This document shows positions 7,884 to 18,551 of a stretch of DNA of 64,000 nucleotides, piece by piece. The notes under the pieces were generated by a model, which searched no databases, was not told where the DNA came from, and saw only the letters and a list, made by a program, of their open reading frames with translations. The translations under genes were made by a program, and so were the position numbers. This DNA is from Mycosarcoma maydis. Lineage: Eukaryota; Basidiomycota; Ustilaginomycetes; Ustilaginales. How positions within the stretch are numbered: position 1 is the stretch's first letter; each line of letters begins with the position of its first letter. The stretch lies in NCBI RefSeq assembly GCF_000328475.2, contig NC_026485.1, forward strand, positions 62,001 to 126,000, read 5' to 3'.

Positions 7884-9923
7884 CTACTTGAGCTGCCATC
7901 GCAGGGCAGCGTAGAACAAGACTCTGTAAACGACAATGATGGCGACCAGAATTCCAGCGCCAAGCGCTATGCTGATGTTTCCAAGTTGCAAGGCCTCGAC
8001 GACATCCTCTCCGCGAAGCGCGCACGTTCCCTTAGCGATCAGACTGCTGGGGAACTCGCAGCTACAGTCGCCAGCCTGGAGCGAGCCGGAACAGCTAAAG
8101 ACCAAGCCGTTGAAGTCGTTCTGAACGAGCATGCTGAAAGCGTAGGTCTCGTAGTCGATCCAGTGCGCCCAGTAGTACCAGAACCTGGGCAGGTTGACAC
8201 TTCGAATAAAGTAGCCCTGGACGCACATCCAGAATCCGTTGAGGAACGCGCTGACAGCGAGCGCGGCTACAAAGATCGGTAGCGCCGCAGCGATGAGCAG
8301 AGCTTGGAACTCAGCAGCCACCACTCCAGCATACAGGTATGCGAGGAATCGGAAAAACGTGTCCGCACCAGGATGCAAGCCAATGGACCAGTAGCAGATA
8401 ATCGAAAACAGTGTGCTACAGAGGAACAGGAGCGGCAGAGTCGAGATTGTGTTGGCGAGCGTAAAGGGCAGCGGACCGTAGAGGTTGTTGTTAGCCTCGC
8501 GGAGGAGGACCGAGCGTTCCTCGAGGAACGAAGGGATGCCAGCGACCGACATGAAGCCGAGGAACGCGACCGAGAAGAAGTGCACCGACAGTCGGTCGTT
8601 GATTCGAGTGGATGTTTGAGCAAGCTTGACCCAGACCGTGGCGAGCAGGATGCCCATACCGATGTACATGGACAGACGAACCCCATACGCGAGAAGGTTG
8701 CGAGAGTAGTTGACAAAGTTGCGACGTGTCAAGGTGATCGTTCGCGACAACTGGACGGATAGAGCGCTCGATCCTTCCTCAACAGAAGGGCTAGAGGCGT
8801 GAGAAGAGCGTGATGGCTTGAAGGCTTCGTGTTTGGTTTGCTCTTTGCTGCTTGGAGCTGCTTCTGCCCCAATCGGTGCCGAAGGATGGCCGCTACTGCG
8901 ACTGCTAATGGACAAGCGTCGCATCGTAGCAGCAGTAACCCTCGTCGAAGCGTAGTTTGCCCAAGCTTCAGCGAACCCTTTCGTATCACCCTTCCTGACC
9001 TTGGCTTGCATCGTCACCTCCTCAGCCTCAGTCTGACCACCTTGCATAAAATCATCGTTCACCAAGGAAACCATGAAGTCGGCAGGGTTCGTGTTCTCGC
9101 CACACTTCCAACCCAACCCCTCGAACCAGCCTTTCACGCCACCGACTTTGCCTTGATAGATTGTCCTGCCTTTACTCAACAGCAGCGTCTTGTCAAAGCA
9201 GCTGAAGATTTCCCAGTTGGGACTGTGAATTGTAGCCAAAACTGCGATGCCATGTTTTGTGGCCAGCGCTCGGATCGCCGAAATGACTTCGTACGCGGTG
9301 AAGGTGTCCAGACCACTGGTGGGTTCGTCGAGAAACAGAATCTTGGGCAAGGTGACGAGCGAGCAACCGATGCTAACACGACGTTTCTGGCCACCACTGA
9401 TGCCGCGTTGAATCGGGGTGCCAATCTTCTGGTTTGCGACTGAAGTCAGACCGAGATCGCGGAGGACGAGGTCGGTCCGTTGGTCGATGGCGGAGAGCGG
9501 GGTGGAAGGCGGAAGAGAGAGTTTAGCCGAGTACCAGATGGTCTCGCGGACGGTGAGCACACCGAGAAGCGAGTCGGACTGCTCGACGTACGAAGAGATG
9601 CTCTTGACGTCATGTGCAGAGATGGGGACGGTGACGTGGCCAGAGGTAGGCTGTTTGCGACCGGAGAGCACGTCTAGCAGAGTAGACTTGCCAGCACCCG
9701 AGGGGCCCATGATGGCAAGCATCTCACCGGGAACGATGCTGCCGGAAAGTCTCTCGAGCAGAATCTTCTCGCTCCAAGCATCGGCTGTTGCAGCGCTGGA
9801 GGACTTGAACAGTCGTGAGCCGAGAGAACGCTTGGCCGGGACCGACACCTTGATGTCTTGCCATACGAGGCCGGCGGCGCCGTCTGCCTGGCAGAGGCCA
9901 GCTAATTCGATGTCTTTGTTCAT
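7884..9923 (-). CDS. ABCG-family half transporter (White/Pdr type)
   Basis: 679 residues, single exon. The order is ATP-binding domain then membrane domain, as in ABCG proteins. Walker A is GPSGAGKST at 73-81, the signature ISGGQ at 175-179 followed by KRRVSIG, and Walker B ILFLDE at 195-200; the H-loop lies in ATIHSPN. About 310-420 is a linker rich in S/R. From about 425 there are six predicted membrane spans, starting YSRNLLAYGVRLSMYIGMGILLATVW. It has one ATP-binding and one membrane domain, so it must dimerise. The substrate cannot be read from the sequence; relatives move lipids, sterols or drugs. A TATAAAG lies 85-91 bases upstream of the ATG. It is convergent with APL5, with a gap of 206 bases. 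Confidence 0.9.
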   Translation of the reverse strand: MNKDIELAGLCQADGAAGLVWQDIKVSVPAKRSLGSRLFKSSSAATADAWSEKILLERLSGSIVPGEMLAIMGPSGAGKSTLLDVLSGRKQPTSGHVTVPISAHDVKSISSYVEQSDSLLGVLTVRETIWYSAKLSLPPSTPLSAIDQRTDLVLRDLGLTSVANQKIGTPIQRGISGGQKRRVSIGCSLVTLPKILFLDEPTSGLDTFTAYEVISAIRALATKHGIAVLATIHSPNWEIFSCFDKTLLLSKGRTIYQGKVGGVKGWFEGLGWKCGENTNPADFMVSLVNDDFMQGGQTEAEEVTMQAKVRKGDTKGFAEAWANYASTRVTAATMRRLSISSRSSGHPSAPIGAEAAPSSKEQTKHEAFKPSRSSHASSPSVEEGSSALSVQLSRTITLTRRNFVNYSRNLLAYGVRLSMYIGMGILLATVWVKLAQTSTRINDRLSVHFFSVAFLGFMSVAGIPSFLEERSVLLREANNNLYGPLPFTLANTISTLPLLFLCSTLFSIICYWSIGLHPGADTFFRFLAYLYAGVVAAEFQALLIAAALPIFVAALAVSAFLNGFWMCVQGYFIRSVNLPRFWYYWAHWIDYETYAFSMLVQNDFNGLVFSCSGSLQAGDCSCEFPSSLIAKGTCALRGEDVVEALQLGNISIALGAGILVAIIVVYRVLFYAALRWQLK

Positions 9924-10007
9924 GATTTCGACGCTTGAGAAAGGAGAAGTGCTGGCTCATGAGAGGAATCAGGGTATGTAGACATCTTGACGGGACAGGA
10001 GAGCAGA

Positions 10008-10014
10008 CTTTATA
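10008..10014 (-). promoter_or_regulatory. TATA-like box of the ABCG gene
   Basis: TATAAAG on the minus strand, 85-91 bases before the ATG at 9923. Confidence 0.4.
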
Positions 10015-11595
10015 TGACCGCCTGACCGCTTCGAACGCAGACTTTTACTTGGCGTGTAGCAATACGAGCACACCGCCTGGCCTTTCTGCAACGCCAGAAA
10101 AGTGTCAACGCCTTTCTTTCATCTGCTCGTCTTCTCGAGTCATACCGTAAAGTACGGCGAATCGATCTTCTCAGTTCTAGTCCATCTCATAGACGACCAA
10201 AATCAGCCGCCGAGAGACAGGCGAATGGAGAGAGCGAAGCCGTCGCAGAGGAGAAGGACGCAACGGATTTTTGCTTAGGCGCGCCGATGACACCCGAAAA
10301 ACAGAGGAAAACCCGGGTCGGGTCTCCTGATCCCATGTTGCACATTGCGTGGATCTCCTTGTTTACTCAGTTATCCTCGCTTGTCGCTTCTCGACTTGCA
10401 CTTTGTAAGATGGCAAACTTGAAAGCAAGATGCACAAATCCGCGTTCACAGAGCCGATGCCACAGCCTCATCACGTATCGTGCATGGGTGGATGGATTGT
10501 CAAGCTTGTATCCACTCACTGGCACCGCTGGCACGATGACGGGTGAGGTCCTCTTCTGTCTTTTATTCATTCTGCTCCTTGTCGCATCAACGTAGCATGT
10601 TTAACGCCGAAGTGGATCGAAGCCGGGTATGACAGCGATGCAGACAAGCTTGACATCGCGCTATGGCTGTTCATGCCACTCTCTGTCCTATCGCATCTCT
10701 CCACGTCAGCGGCGGTGAGTTGCGTTTGAAATGGTTGGATGACATTCACGATTGCATGACTCGATTCTCGCGCCTACTGGCGGGCAACTTACGGAGCATT
10801 CTTCACCCATTGAGCGAGCAGCGCCGAGGTTGATTCTCCAGTGGTGAACACTGTGTCGTTTTTGGCACCAGCGACGAGAGCACGAACCTTCTCGACTTCT
10901 CCTCTCCTGCATCACACATCACATGTAACCGGATCGAAGCATGAGCGACCAGCGCAGAGCCTCGAATCCTCGATACCGGTCTATATTCCTCGAGATGCTG
11001 AAGCAGACCTCTTATCGCCATACGATTTCGAATCGATTGGTGTTTTCTGCGCTTCAGGAGTTGTGTGGGAAATCAGACGACGGAGCATGGCGACAAAATG
11101 GGGAGATCAGGGTAATCGTGAATGTGCGGGTCCTTGCCTGATCCGAACGAACATCTGGATGTACACCTCGTGCCTACCAACTTACCACGATCTGTGAGTG
11201 CGCCAGGACACCGGACACACAAAAACTTTGCCGTGTCACATTCAAGACAACACCCACGGTCCAATTGAAATCCCTTGCATAGGCAAGCTCCTTTTGTTTT
11301 GCCCTGCCATAGCGTGAATGGCATATCGAGCCTGGCCCTTCCTTCAAGTGCGTATCTCGCATCCGCATTCATCTTCCTATGCTAATACTGTAACTTGGTC
11401 GTAGGCATCACGATAGCCAAAGCGTGAAGCTGGAGTGATGGCAAAGCGGGTTGGTGTACTCAGTGGTGAGTGCAGCAAATTGAAGAGGCGCAAAATATTA
11501 ATCAATTACTCTAGTTATTTGACAGACAGAGCTCCCCGTGTCTATAGAATCACGAGTGCAACTTAACTATAATCACGAATACAGTTATGTAAAGT

Positions 11596-12217
11596 TCAAA
11601 ACTGGATTTGAAGAAATTGCATACCGCTCGCCTGACTCTTCTCGGCAGGCCACGCTCCGACCGTTCTAGTTGCGCCAGACTTCCTAGCTGATCTTGCTGA
11701 ATCCGTCCATATCGTTGCTCTTACCTGAGCAGGTGACGCTCTCTGAGTAAAAAGCGGTCGATGGAATGACTCGAATCGCTTCAGACAGGCAACAACAGAG
11801 TCTTTGGGGCATCGGAAGGTTGCGCTTACCAGCGCGAGGGCGGCTTTTTGGCTGTCAAGCAGTCGAAAAACAGCTGCAATAGGCAGAGTATAAGAGTCAA
11901 GCCTGTCCTGGAGCTTGATCACGCAATCGTCGAAATCCTATCACGCCATCGCTCGTATTACAACACCTCCCTAGTCCCGCTCGCATTTCATATCAACGTC
12001 CCCTCCCCATTACACTCTCGGTTTACCCCACATCGGCAACCGAAACGGAAGCTTAACTTTTCCGAACGTGCATCTCCAGGGGTGACAGCCAAACAACCAG
12101 ATTTGCTTTCGAGCGTTGTTTGACAGGCCTCGCTTGCGGTGCCAGCTTCTTGGGCTTCGGAGAATACGGTTGATATTGGGGGTGTGTGGATCCAACGGAG
12201 AAACGCGGAGATTTCAT
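11596..12217 (-). CDS. Possible small intron-containing gene, structure unresolved
   Basis: I do not recognise this. On the minus strand a frame starts at an ATG at 12217 (MKSPRFSVGS, then a K/P-rich stretch with QYQPYSPKPKK), only 61 bases from the divergent sulfurase-like gene. Further on, after a possible acceptor (GATAG, ending at 11938), a helical-looking segment follows: DFDDCVIKLQDRL and LPIAAVFRLLDSQKAALAL. This ends at a good donor (GTAAGC near 11850), and another donor (GTAAGA) follows at about 11735. The pieces suggest three or more small exons of a short coiled-coil protein, but I could not find a donor for the first exon that keeps the frame, and I could not place the 3' end. Confidence 0.25.
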
Positions 12218-12278
12218 CAGTCCGGGCTGTGACACTTGTTGGTGCGATTGCTGCCTGGTAAGCGAAACCTATCACATC

Positions 12279-14003
12279 ATGTCATTGACATTGATCAAAG
12301 CCGTTTCTACGGCCATCAAGAACCCGCACCTGTCCTTGTCTGAGTCGGTCTCCTATCAACGCGATAAAGCTCACTTTATCTCTACTCATCCTGCATACCC
12401 GGATGCATCGCTCACCTCTCTCCGCAAACGCGAGTTCTCTCGACTGGACCGTTCGAGTTCTGTTTACCTCGACTACACTGGTGCTGCTCTGTATGCCTCT
12501 TCGTTGGTCAAGTCGCACGCAAAATGGCTTGGTTCTTCGATTGCTGGAAACCCACATTCAACCTCACCGGCTTCGCTCGCCTCTTCTCGCGCTATGGACC
12601 AAGCTCGTGCAGCGGTGCTCGAGTTCTTCGACGCAGACCCAGAGGTGTACGATGTGGTGTGGACGCCCAACGCCACAGGCGGCTTCCGAATCGTTGGCGA
12701 AACGTACGATTGGCACGACAAGACGCTGTTGATCCCTAGAGACGCACACAACTCGTTGAACAGTCTTGCTCGACAAGCCGAGCGCGGTGGTGGAATGTTT
12801 GAATTTATCGAATTCGATCAAGCCTCGTCGGCCGCGTCGTCGTCGCAGCAGGCAGATTCCATCTCGAAAGCCGCTTACCTCGAAAGGCTCTCGCAATCCC
12901 ACGCCGAGAAGCGTGCCAAAGGCATGGTATTTTTCACGGGTCAATCTAACATCACCAGCGTAAAATTGGACCTTAGCCTCCTCCCGCTCGCCTCTTCGCT
13001 CGGATGGCACGTCGGTCTAGACGCCGCTGCACTGGCGCCTTCCACCCGAATCAGTCTCGGTTCCTTGCGCAACTCAGTGGATTTCATGGTAGTATCCCTC
13101 TACAAGATCTGCGGCTACCCAACCGGGCTTGGAGCACTCTTGCTCAAGAAAGACCGATACGCGGATCTGACCAAGAAATCCACTTTCTACGGCGGAAACA
13201 TCATCGGTATCACCATGGACAGGTTTGACTTTACGCTTGTCGAGGGTCCTGAGAGGTTCGAAGATGGCACGGCCAACTTTTTGTGCATGGCCAGTGTCAA
13301 GCAAGGTTTGGAGTTCGCTGCGAAATGGATGGACAAGGTCGGTCGGAGGAACGAGATGTTGATCCACTGGCTCATTCGTGAACTGGATGGCATCTACTAT
13401 ACCGAACAACAAGCTTGCGAGGGCAAGGGGAGCGATCTCGAAAAGCGCTCCACCCCGGACTCGTCGGTATCGTCTACTACTTGGCACAGTTCGGCGTCGT
13501 ATGAAAGCTCGAGGCTTGAAAAATCGATTCGTCACGCTTCTACGCCTGCAGTCAAGCTCGTACAGGTTGGAGGACCGATGGCGTCGTCCACATGTGCACG
13601 TGGAGCTACGCTCGCGCTCGTATTCAGCTCGCGCTCTGGGCTTGCGCTCAACTATCGCTTCGTCATCTGGGCGGCTGCACTCGAAAACATCTCGCTCCGC
13701 GGAGGCCCCTGCATGTGCAACCCAGGCGCTTCTTCCGCTGTCATGCAGCGTGGGCTCATCACTGATCTGCATGCTTCTTTCATGCTCGCAGAAGCCGATG
13801 TCGGCATCGTTCGTGTCAGCCTCGGCACCGCCACTAACTTCAAGGACATGTGGAGGCTGGTCAACTTTGTCAAGAAGCTGACCGACAAACAATGGCTCAA
13901 CGAGCGCTGGGAAAGGTATGTCGGCGAGGGCAACGCCGGGGCCAAGCTGGAAAACGATATTGAAGCTCTGGTCCAGATGGCGACGCGCAAGAGAGCACAG
14001 TAA
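12279..14003 (+). CDS. Aminotransferase class V protein, molybdenum-cofactor-sulfurase-like
   Basis: 574 residues from the ATG at 12279. Fold type I PLP enzyme: SVYLDYTGAALY near the N-terminus, GNPHSTSPAS, then SLYKICGYPTGLGALLL, where K276 is the expected PLP-binding lysine. Towards the end is LRGGPCMCNPGAS with C478 and C480, matching the cysteine loop that carries the persulfide in MoCo sulfurases and cysteine desulfurases. Known MoCo sulfurases (such as Hxb and MOCOS) add a sulfur to the cofactor of xanthine dehydrogenase and aldehyde oxidase, but carry a C-terminal MOSC domain. That domain is absent here, so this is either a stand-alone desulfurase-like enzyme or a paralogue with another role. 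An S/T-rich insert lies at about 388-430. Confidence 0.8.
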   Translation: MSLTLIKAVSTAIKNPHLSLSESVSYQRDKAHFISTHPAYPDASLTSLRKREFSRLDRSSSVYLDYTGAALYASSLVKSHAKWLGSSIAGNPHSTSPASLASSRAMDQARAAVLEFFDADPEVYDVVWTPNATGGFRIVGETYDWHDKTLLIPRDAHNSLNSLARQAERGGGMFEFIEFDQASSAASSSQQADSISKAAYLERLSQSHAEKRAKGMVFFTGQSNITSVKLDLSLLPLASSLGWHVGLDAAALAPSTRISLGSLRNSVDFMVVSLYKICGYPTGLGALLLKKDRYADLTKKSTFYGGNIIGITMDRFDFTLVEGPERFEDGTANFLCMASVKQGLEFAAKWMDKVGRRNEMLIHWLIRELDGIYYTEQQACEGKGSDLEKRSTPDSSVSSTTWHSSASYESSRLEKSIRHASTPAVKLVQVGGPMASSTCARGATLALVFSSRSGLALNYRFVIWAAALENISLRGGPCMCNPGASSAVMQRGLITDLHASFMLAEADVGIVRVSLGTATNFKDMWRLVNFVKKLTDKQWLNERWERYVGEGNAGAKLENDIEALVQMATRKRAQ

Positions 14004-14473
14004 GCGTGAACGACGATGATCGTGCGTGATGCGTGGTGCATGGTACGTGCTGATGACCAACACCTTGGGTGCTTGTTTGTTTTGCAACATTTTGTATTGT
14101 CTCTATAAAGTTACGGAACCTGGAAGGATTTGCAATTGCAGTCACCACAGTCACGATTCACGATTCGTACACAGTAGTTCAAAGATGGGGTTGTGTTTGG
14201 AAACTTGCATCTTGTGGTTGGTGCCGTTGAGCCGATCCGTGATATGCTCCTAGTTAGGGCTTGGGGAAGCGCTGCGGGGCTACTGGTTGATTCAGTGCTG
14301 GATCTCGGCGGTCGGTGTGTTTCCCCACCAAACTCTTACCAAGCGTCTATGTCCTCAGCGCTTCCTCACTAGACATGCTTGAGCCTATCAAAGCGTCACA
14401 GATGAATATGACCGCATCACAGATGGATATGAGCGCAAAGCGAGAAATGTTTTGAATTCAACATGTCGCCGAT
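14004..14473. other. Intergenic between convergent genes
   Basis: 470 nt between the sulfurase-like gene and the TPR gene. No gene seen. A heptamer pair lies at about 14152-14170 (CACGATTCACGATTCG). Confidence 0.7.
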
Positions 14474-16270
14474 TCACAATGCCTCGAGCGTGCTCCTACT
14501 CCTCTGCGCCGTAGCCTGCACGCGCCTGGCATCGCGCAGCACTCTGCCCGCAGCCAGCGCTACCACGTTATCGTTTGCCCATCTCTCATCCAACACCACA
14601 TCGCCGTCGAGCTTATTGGCCTTGTTTGGGTTGGCAGTCTTACACGCTTGCAGCGCACGGACCACTTGCTGCGCGCTCTGATCCGCCTGATGCAGCCACT
14701 CGATCGACCTTTCGCCCACACTGGTATTCGACACACCGGCTTTGAACCACGATGCAATCAACTTGGACGTCGAAATGGCGCAAGATGTGCGAGTGAGCGC
14801 AAACATGGTTTCGGCAACGTGCAGATCCAAGATGGATTGGTGATGGATGATCCATAGCTTGTGCAGTTCGGCTTGGCACTGAGTGGAGGGATGGGCGAGC
14901 AGCCGGTTGAGTTCGGCGCAAGCAAGCTGTAGGGCCGACATTTGCGTGTGTAGCGCTTGTTGCAGAGACGACGAGGTGGGCGTGCGCGCGTGTAGAGCGG
15001 ACTTCGAAACCAGCGCTGCGATCAGTGACCGTGTGAGCGCGGGTGTTGCTGCTGCTGTTTCCTTGTTGATCAGTGCTGATCTTGGTTCCGCCACTTGAAT
15101 CGGCTCGACAGGTGATTCAGCCGACGATTTGCTCGATCCAGAAAACCAGCCTCGCAGGGATCCTTTCCGTTTCTCTTTCTCTTGCACCATGGACTCGACT
15201 TTGCTCACTTGACCACTCCTCGCATTCAGCTCCGGCGTAGATGCTCCAGCCGTAGCAGCAATACCAACCGCTCTGTTCAACCACTCTTCCGCATCCGGCT
15301 GTCTATCTAAGGCCAAATACAGATCACCTAGCTTGGTCGCAAGTCTCACCAGCCTGCTGGCATGCTGTCCACTGCTCGACTCTGTCAAGCTCGCGATATC
15401 GTACAGCTTTTCATAGCTGCCAATCGCCGATTCGAGCGCACCTCTGGTGCCTTGCCTTTCGTGGATCGCAGCCAATCTTGCTTCCAATGCCAATGCCAGC
15501 GGATCGACGTGGCTGAGCTCTTGTTTGGCAGCAGCCTCGCTGATGAGCCCAGCTCGAATCGCTTCTATATCGGGAAGCTTGATGTGTTTACTGGCTGCGA
15601 TTTTGACCGCCAGATTGAGGTATTGCACGGCAAGCGTCATGCCATTGTCGACGTGAAATGGTTTGGCAGCGCCCATTGAGGTGACGGCTGTCCCTCCCAG
15701 GCCAGAACTGCTGCTACCTCCGAACATGATGCTGGGCGAGATGCCTGCGCCCCAGTTGGCGCACATCCAAGCCGATCGAACCGCGTGACGACCCTTGATG
15801 CCTAGCCTCGGATCTGTGCCCTTGATGTCGGGCGATCCAGACCACGACTCTTCGAGTGCGAGCTCTGACCATCCATATTCGTCCGAGACGTCTTGCGAAG
15901 ATGAGGACGAGGTAGCAGGCATGCCGATGTGCTCGACGTACTGATGAGCAGCTTCGAACGAGACTACACCGACAGTGGCAACACCGAGAGCGGAGTAGGT
16001 AATGATACGCGCAATGCGCGAGATGGTGTAGATAAATTGCGCAAAAGGCGAACCAAAGGATTGTAGTACCTGCTGCTGATTAGGCGCTGTTGAGTAGCCT
16101 CTCGAGAGTGAGACTGTAGAGGGCGTGCGTGAGGATCGAAACACGAAGGCAGACCGGGAGGCTGCCGATGATGTCAGCGCGCGCTGCGGTAGTCGGTGCA
16201 GAGACTGACACATCGTGATGGAGGGCGCACCCGCTCGGATAGCGACACCGCTTCCAAGTATCGGCTTCAT
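14474..16270 (-). CDS. Mitochondrial membrane TPR protein, Mgr3-like
   Basis: 598 residues from the ATG at 16270. The first 65 residues are rich in R, S and A without acidic residues (QRALTSSAASRSAFVFRSSR, RGYSTAPN), as expected of a mitochondrial presequence. One membrane span follows at about 86-106 (IARIITYSALGVATVGVVSF). The soluble part carries helical repeats resembling TPRs, for example RLATKLGDLYLALDRQPDAEEWLNRAVGIA. The layout (presequence, one span, TPRs) resembles yeast Mgr3, an adaptor of the inner-membrane i-AAA protease; this is a fold-level resemblance and not proof. The conserved-looking block SWSGSPDIKGTDPRLGIKGR near residue 150 has no known function. Confidence 0.65.
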   Translation of the reverse strand: MKPILGSGVAIRAGAPSITMCQSLHRLPQRALTSSAASRSAFVFRSSRTPSTVSLSRGYSTAPNQQQVLQSFGSPFAQFIYTISRIARIITYSALGVATVGVVSFEAAHQYVEHIGMPATSSSSSQDVSDEYGWSELALEESWSGSPDIKGTDPRLGIKGRHAVRSAWMCANWGAGISPSIMFGGSSSSGLGGTAVTSMGAAKPFHVDNGMTLAVQYLNLAVKIAASKHIKLPDIEAIRAGLISEAAAKQELSHVDPLALALEARLAAIHERQGTRGALESAIGSYEKLYDIASLTESSSGQHASRLVRLATKLGDLYLALDRQPDAEEWLNRAVGIAATAGASTPELNARSGQVSKVESMVQEKEKRKGSLRGWFSGSSKSSAESPVEPIQVAEPRSALINKETAAATPALTRSLIAALVSKSALHARTPTSSSLQQALHTQMSALQLACAELNRLLAHPSTQCQAELHKLWIIHHQSILDLHVAETMFALTRTSCAISTSKLIASWFKAGVSNTSVGERSIEWLHQADQSAQQVVRALQACKTANPNKANKLDGDVVLDERWANDNVVALAAGRVLRDARRVQATAQRSRSTLEAL

Positions 16271-16649
16271 GGCGAGCGGCAAAGTATGAAGGAGGATTAA
16301 GTCAACGACAAACAATCGTCAATCGTGCTCGAGTGGAGGAAATCAAAGACACAAAAAATCGTGAAATCGTGAATTGTGAATTGTGAATCGTGAATAATAT
16401 TTGGCTCTGAGCACAGAAAGTCTGATTTTAAGTTAATCTCAGCTGTACGCGTACCACTCACATCTCCGATCGGCCAAATCGCCACCCCGATCTTCACAGC
16501 AGCTGCTCACGCTCCTTATGCTCATGTTTCCTGCACAAACATGAAACGTGCTCCCCTCACAACTCACGACTCAGCAGCCTCGGACAGATTCACGCTGTGT
16601 TCATCATGGAATCGATTAGCACGCCATTCTAATGTAGGTGACAGACAGA
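16271..16649. other. Intergenic: TPR gene to HUT1
   Basis: 379 nt upstream of the TPR gene. It contains a cluster of heptamer variants at 16358-16395 (GTGAATT and GTGAATC units). No gene seen. Confidence 0.7.
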
Positions 16650-17917
16650 TCAAGCATCTTTGGCAAGCGCCCGCTTCTCATCATGGATGACCTTATTGGC
16701 CAATCCTTCCCTCCTCTTCTCCCTCGCCTCGATGCCGATGCCTGCAAACACCACGGCGACACCCAACCACTGGAGCTTGCTCAGTTCGTGCTTGTAGACG
16801 ACTACAGACAACAGCATCGTAAACAGCTTCCTCGTCACGGTGATCGACACCAACGTCAGACTACCAAAGCGTTCCAGCGTTTCAAAGATCGACACCTGTC
16901 CCACAGCTCCGGCTAGGGCATATGCGATGATATCCCTCCACACTTCTGGATGTTTCTGGGTGAATGCGATCGCTGTCGAGAGCTGTGTTGGCTGACCAGG
17001 TGTCGAAAGCAGTGGTATTGGAAGGGTCAGTGTCAGAGCCATGAGAAAGGCGGAAATGGCGTTCATGACGAGCATCATCTGTCCTGCCGAGACGGTTTGG
17101 CGACCGAACATGGAAAACACCTGATCCTGGGTGCTGTTGGTCGCACCATCCAGGACGAGGTTGAGCAAGCAGAGCACGAGGCCGATCAGGCTGCTGCTTT
17201 CGGGCGCTTTGGCTTTCTTGCCTGGCTTGGAGGGTGCAAACGCCATAAACAGCCAGATTCCCAGTGTGACGAGACCGACCACGGCGTACTTGTAGCTGGC
17301 GAATTTGCGCCTGTATAGCACAACGTTCATCACGAGCACCGGGACGAGCTTGCATGATTTTGCCAGCGTGAGTGTCGGATAGGAGATGTAGCGCAGACTG
17401 AGAAAGCCGAGTTGAGAGGCGGTGCTCTGCAGTGCAGCGATCAGAATGTACCTCGAGAGAAGGGGGGATATCCACCGTGACCGAGTTGGTGCGGCTTTGC
17501 CATTGGTTGCCGATGCACGACCATTTTGCGTCTTTTCGGCAATGCCATCAGGAGTCAATGTATGTAATCCGAGGATTTGTGTGACGCGCTTGTTCGAGCC
17601 TCGATTTCGTACGAGCAGGTACATGCAAGCAACCACAGAGGAAAAGAGCGCTTGAACAGTATTGAGAAAGAGCGGCGAGCGAAAGTAGTCTGGTTGCGGA
17701 TTTGGATGCAGTAGCGTCGCTGGCGCTGTATACGGAGTTTTTGTCACTGTCGCAAGATGGAACGCAAAGCAAATGTATCAGTACAAAGCGATTTGCGCGT
17801 TCCATGACTCAGAGATCGTCGAGACATGTAAAACTCACATCGTTCCTGAAGTAGACCCCATATCAAAAAGGTGGTGTAGATGGAGCCGGCACACACGCCG
17901 AGTTGTAGCAGCGTCAT
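16650..17917 (-). CDS. HUT1: Nucleotide-sugar transporter Hut1 (SLC35B1 family), two exons
   Basis: Exon 1 is 17917-17839 and exon 2 is 17746-16650; the 92-nt intron has a GTGAGT donor and a CGACAG acceptor. Joining gives LLQERLTKTPYTAP across the junction, the conserved start of this family. The product is 391 residues with about ten membrane spans. Family blocks are SYPTLTLAKSCKLVPVLVMN, LDGATNSTQDQVF, GAVGQVSIFETLERFGSLTL and TVTRKLFTMLLSV. Hut1 is an ER-membrane transporter linked to UDP-galactose or ATP exchange into the ER lumen. Compared with S. pombe Hut1 there is a longer loop at about 70-110. The C-terminus is basic (EKRREGLANK). Confidence 0.92.
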
Positions 17918-18551
17918 GGTCGTCGACGTGCACAAAGACGATGGTGGAAGTCGTGAGTGTGTTTGGAATTGACAAGAAGAGAACAACACCTGCATCAGCC
18001 AACAACACTCACGACTCATCGCTTTTAATAATTACACGCTGCGTGTCGCCGAAATTCCGTGATTCTTCTCTGCCACGTCAACCATGCTCCTTGGTGATTT
18101 CAAACATTCCTCCCGATTCACACCCGATCGCAATGCAAGGTCTCACTTTTAGCTCGCATCATCTGTCTCTTGTATGAGCTCGAGTCGAAAGAGGCGAATA
18201 TACATAACTCAGGTACACGGAACATGACCAAAACAGACCGCTGAAAAGCATTACAGGTGACATAGACATATACAGATATCGCTGTGTAGAGCAGAAAAAG
18301 AGACATTGGCAGAAAGAGAAAAACAAAAGACTCGAGACGATGATGTTAAAGCTTGGCCGTTAGCACGGGTATGTAAAAGCTCCGGTCAAGATGCCTTGAA
18401 AGGCTGTAACGTATGCTTGCGAAACTTTGGAGATGATTCGAAGAGCAAGGAGCGTCGCGAGGGCGTTGAAACGAATATGCAGTAAACCATCTGCATTGCC
18501 CTTTGAGCGCACGTTGAACAGAAACAAACGAGCCTCTTAGGCTAGGAGAGA
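17918..18551. other. Intergenic: upstream of HUT1
   Basis: 634 nt with no recognisable gene. Confidence 0.65.

Larger units (their letters stand above)
9924..12278. other. 2.3-kb gene-poor stretch
   Basis: No confident gene. Frames of up to about 120 codons occur on both strands without recognisable domains. The part nearest 12278 may hold an intron-containing minus-strand gene (separate entry). Heptamer motifs are few here, near 11549-11580. Confidence 0.5.

Noticed and set aside
10287..10595. 102-codon frame with hydrophobic tail in the gene-poor stretch
   Set aside because: Has an ATG, but composition and lack of any family resemblance make it no better than chance.
13074..14090. 338-codon frame antisense to the sulfurase-like gene
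   Set aside because: No domain; the plus strand encodes a clear PLP enzyme.
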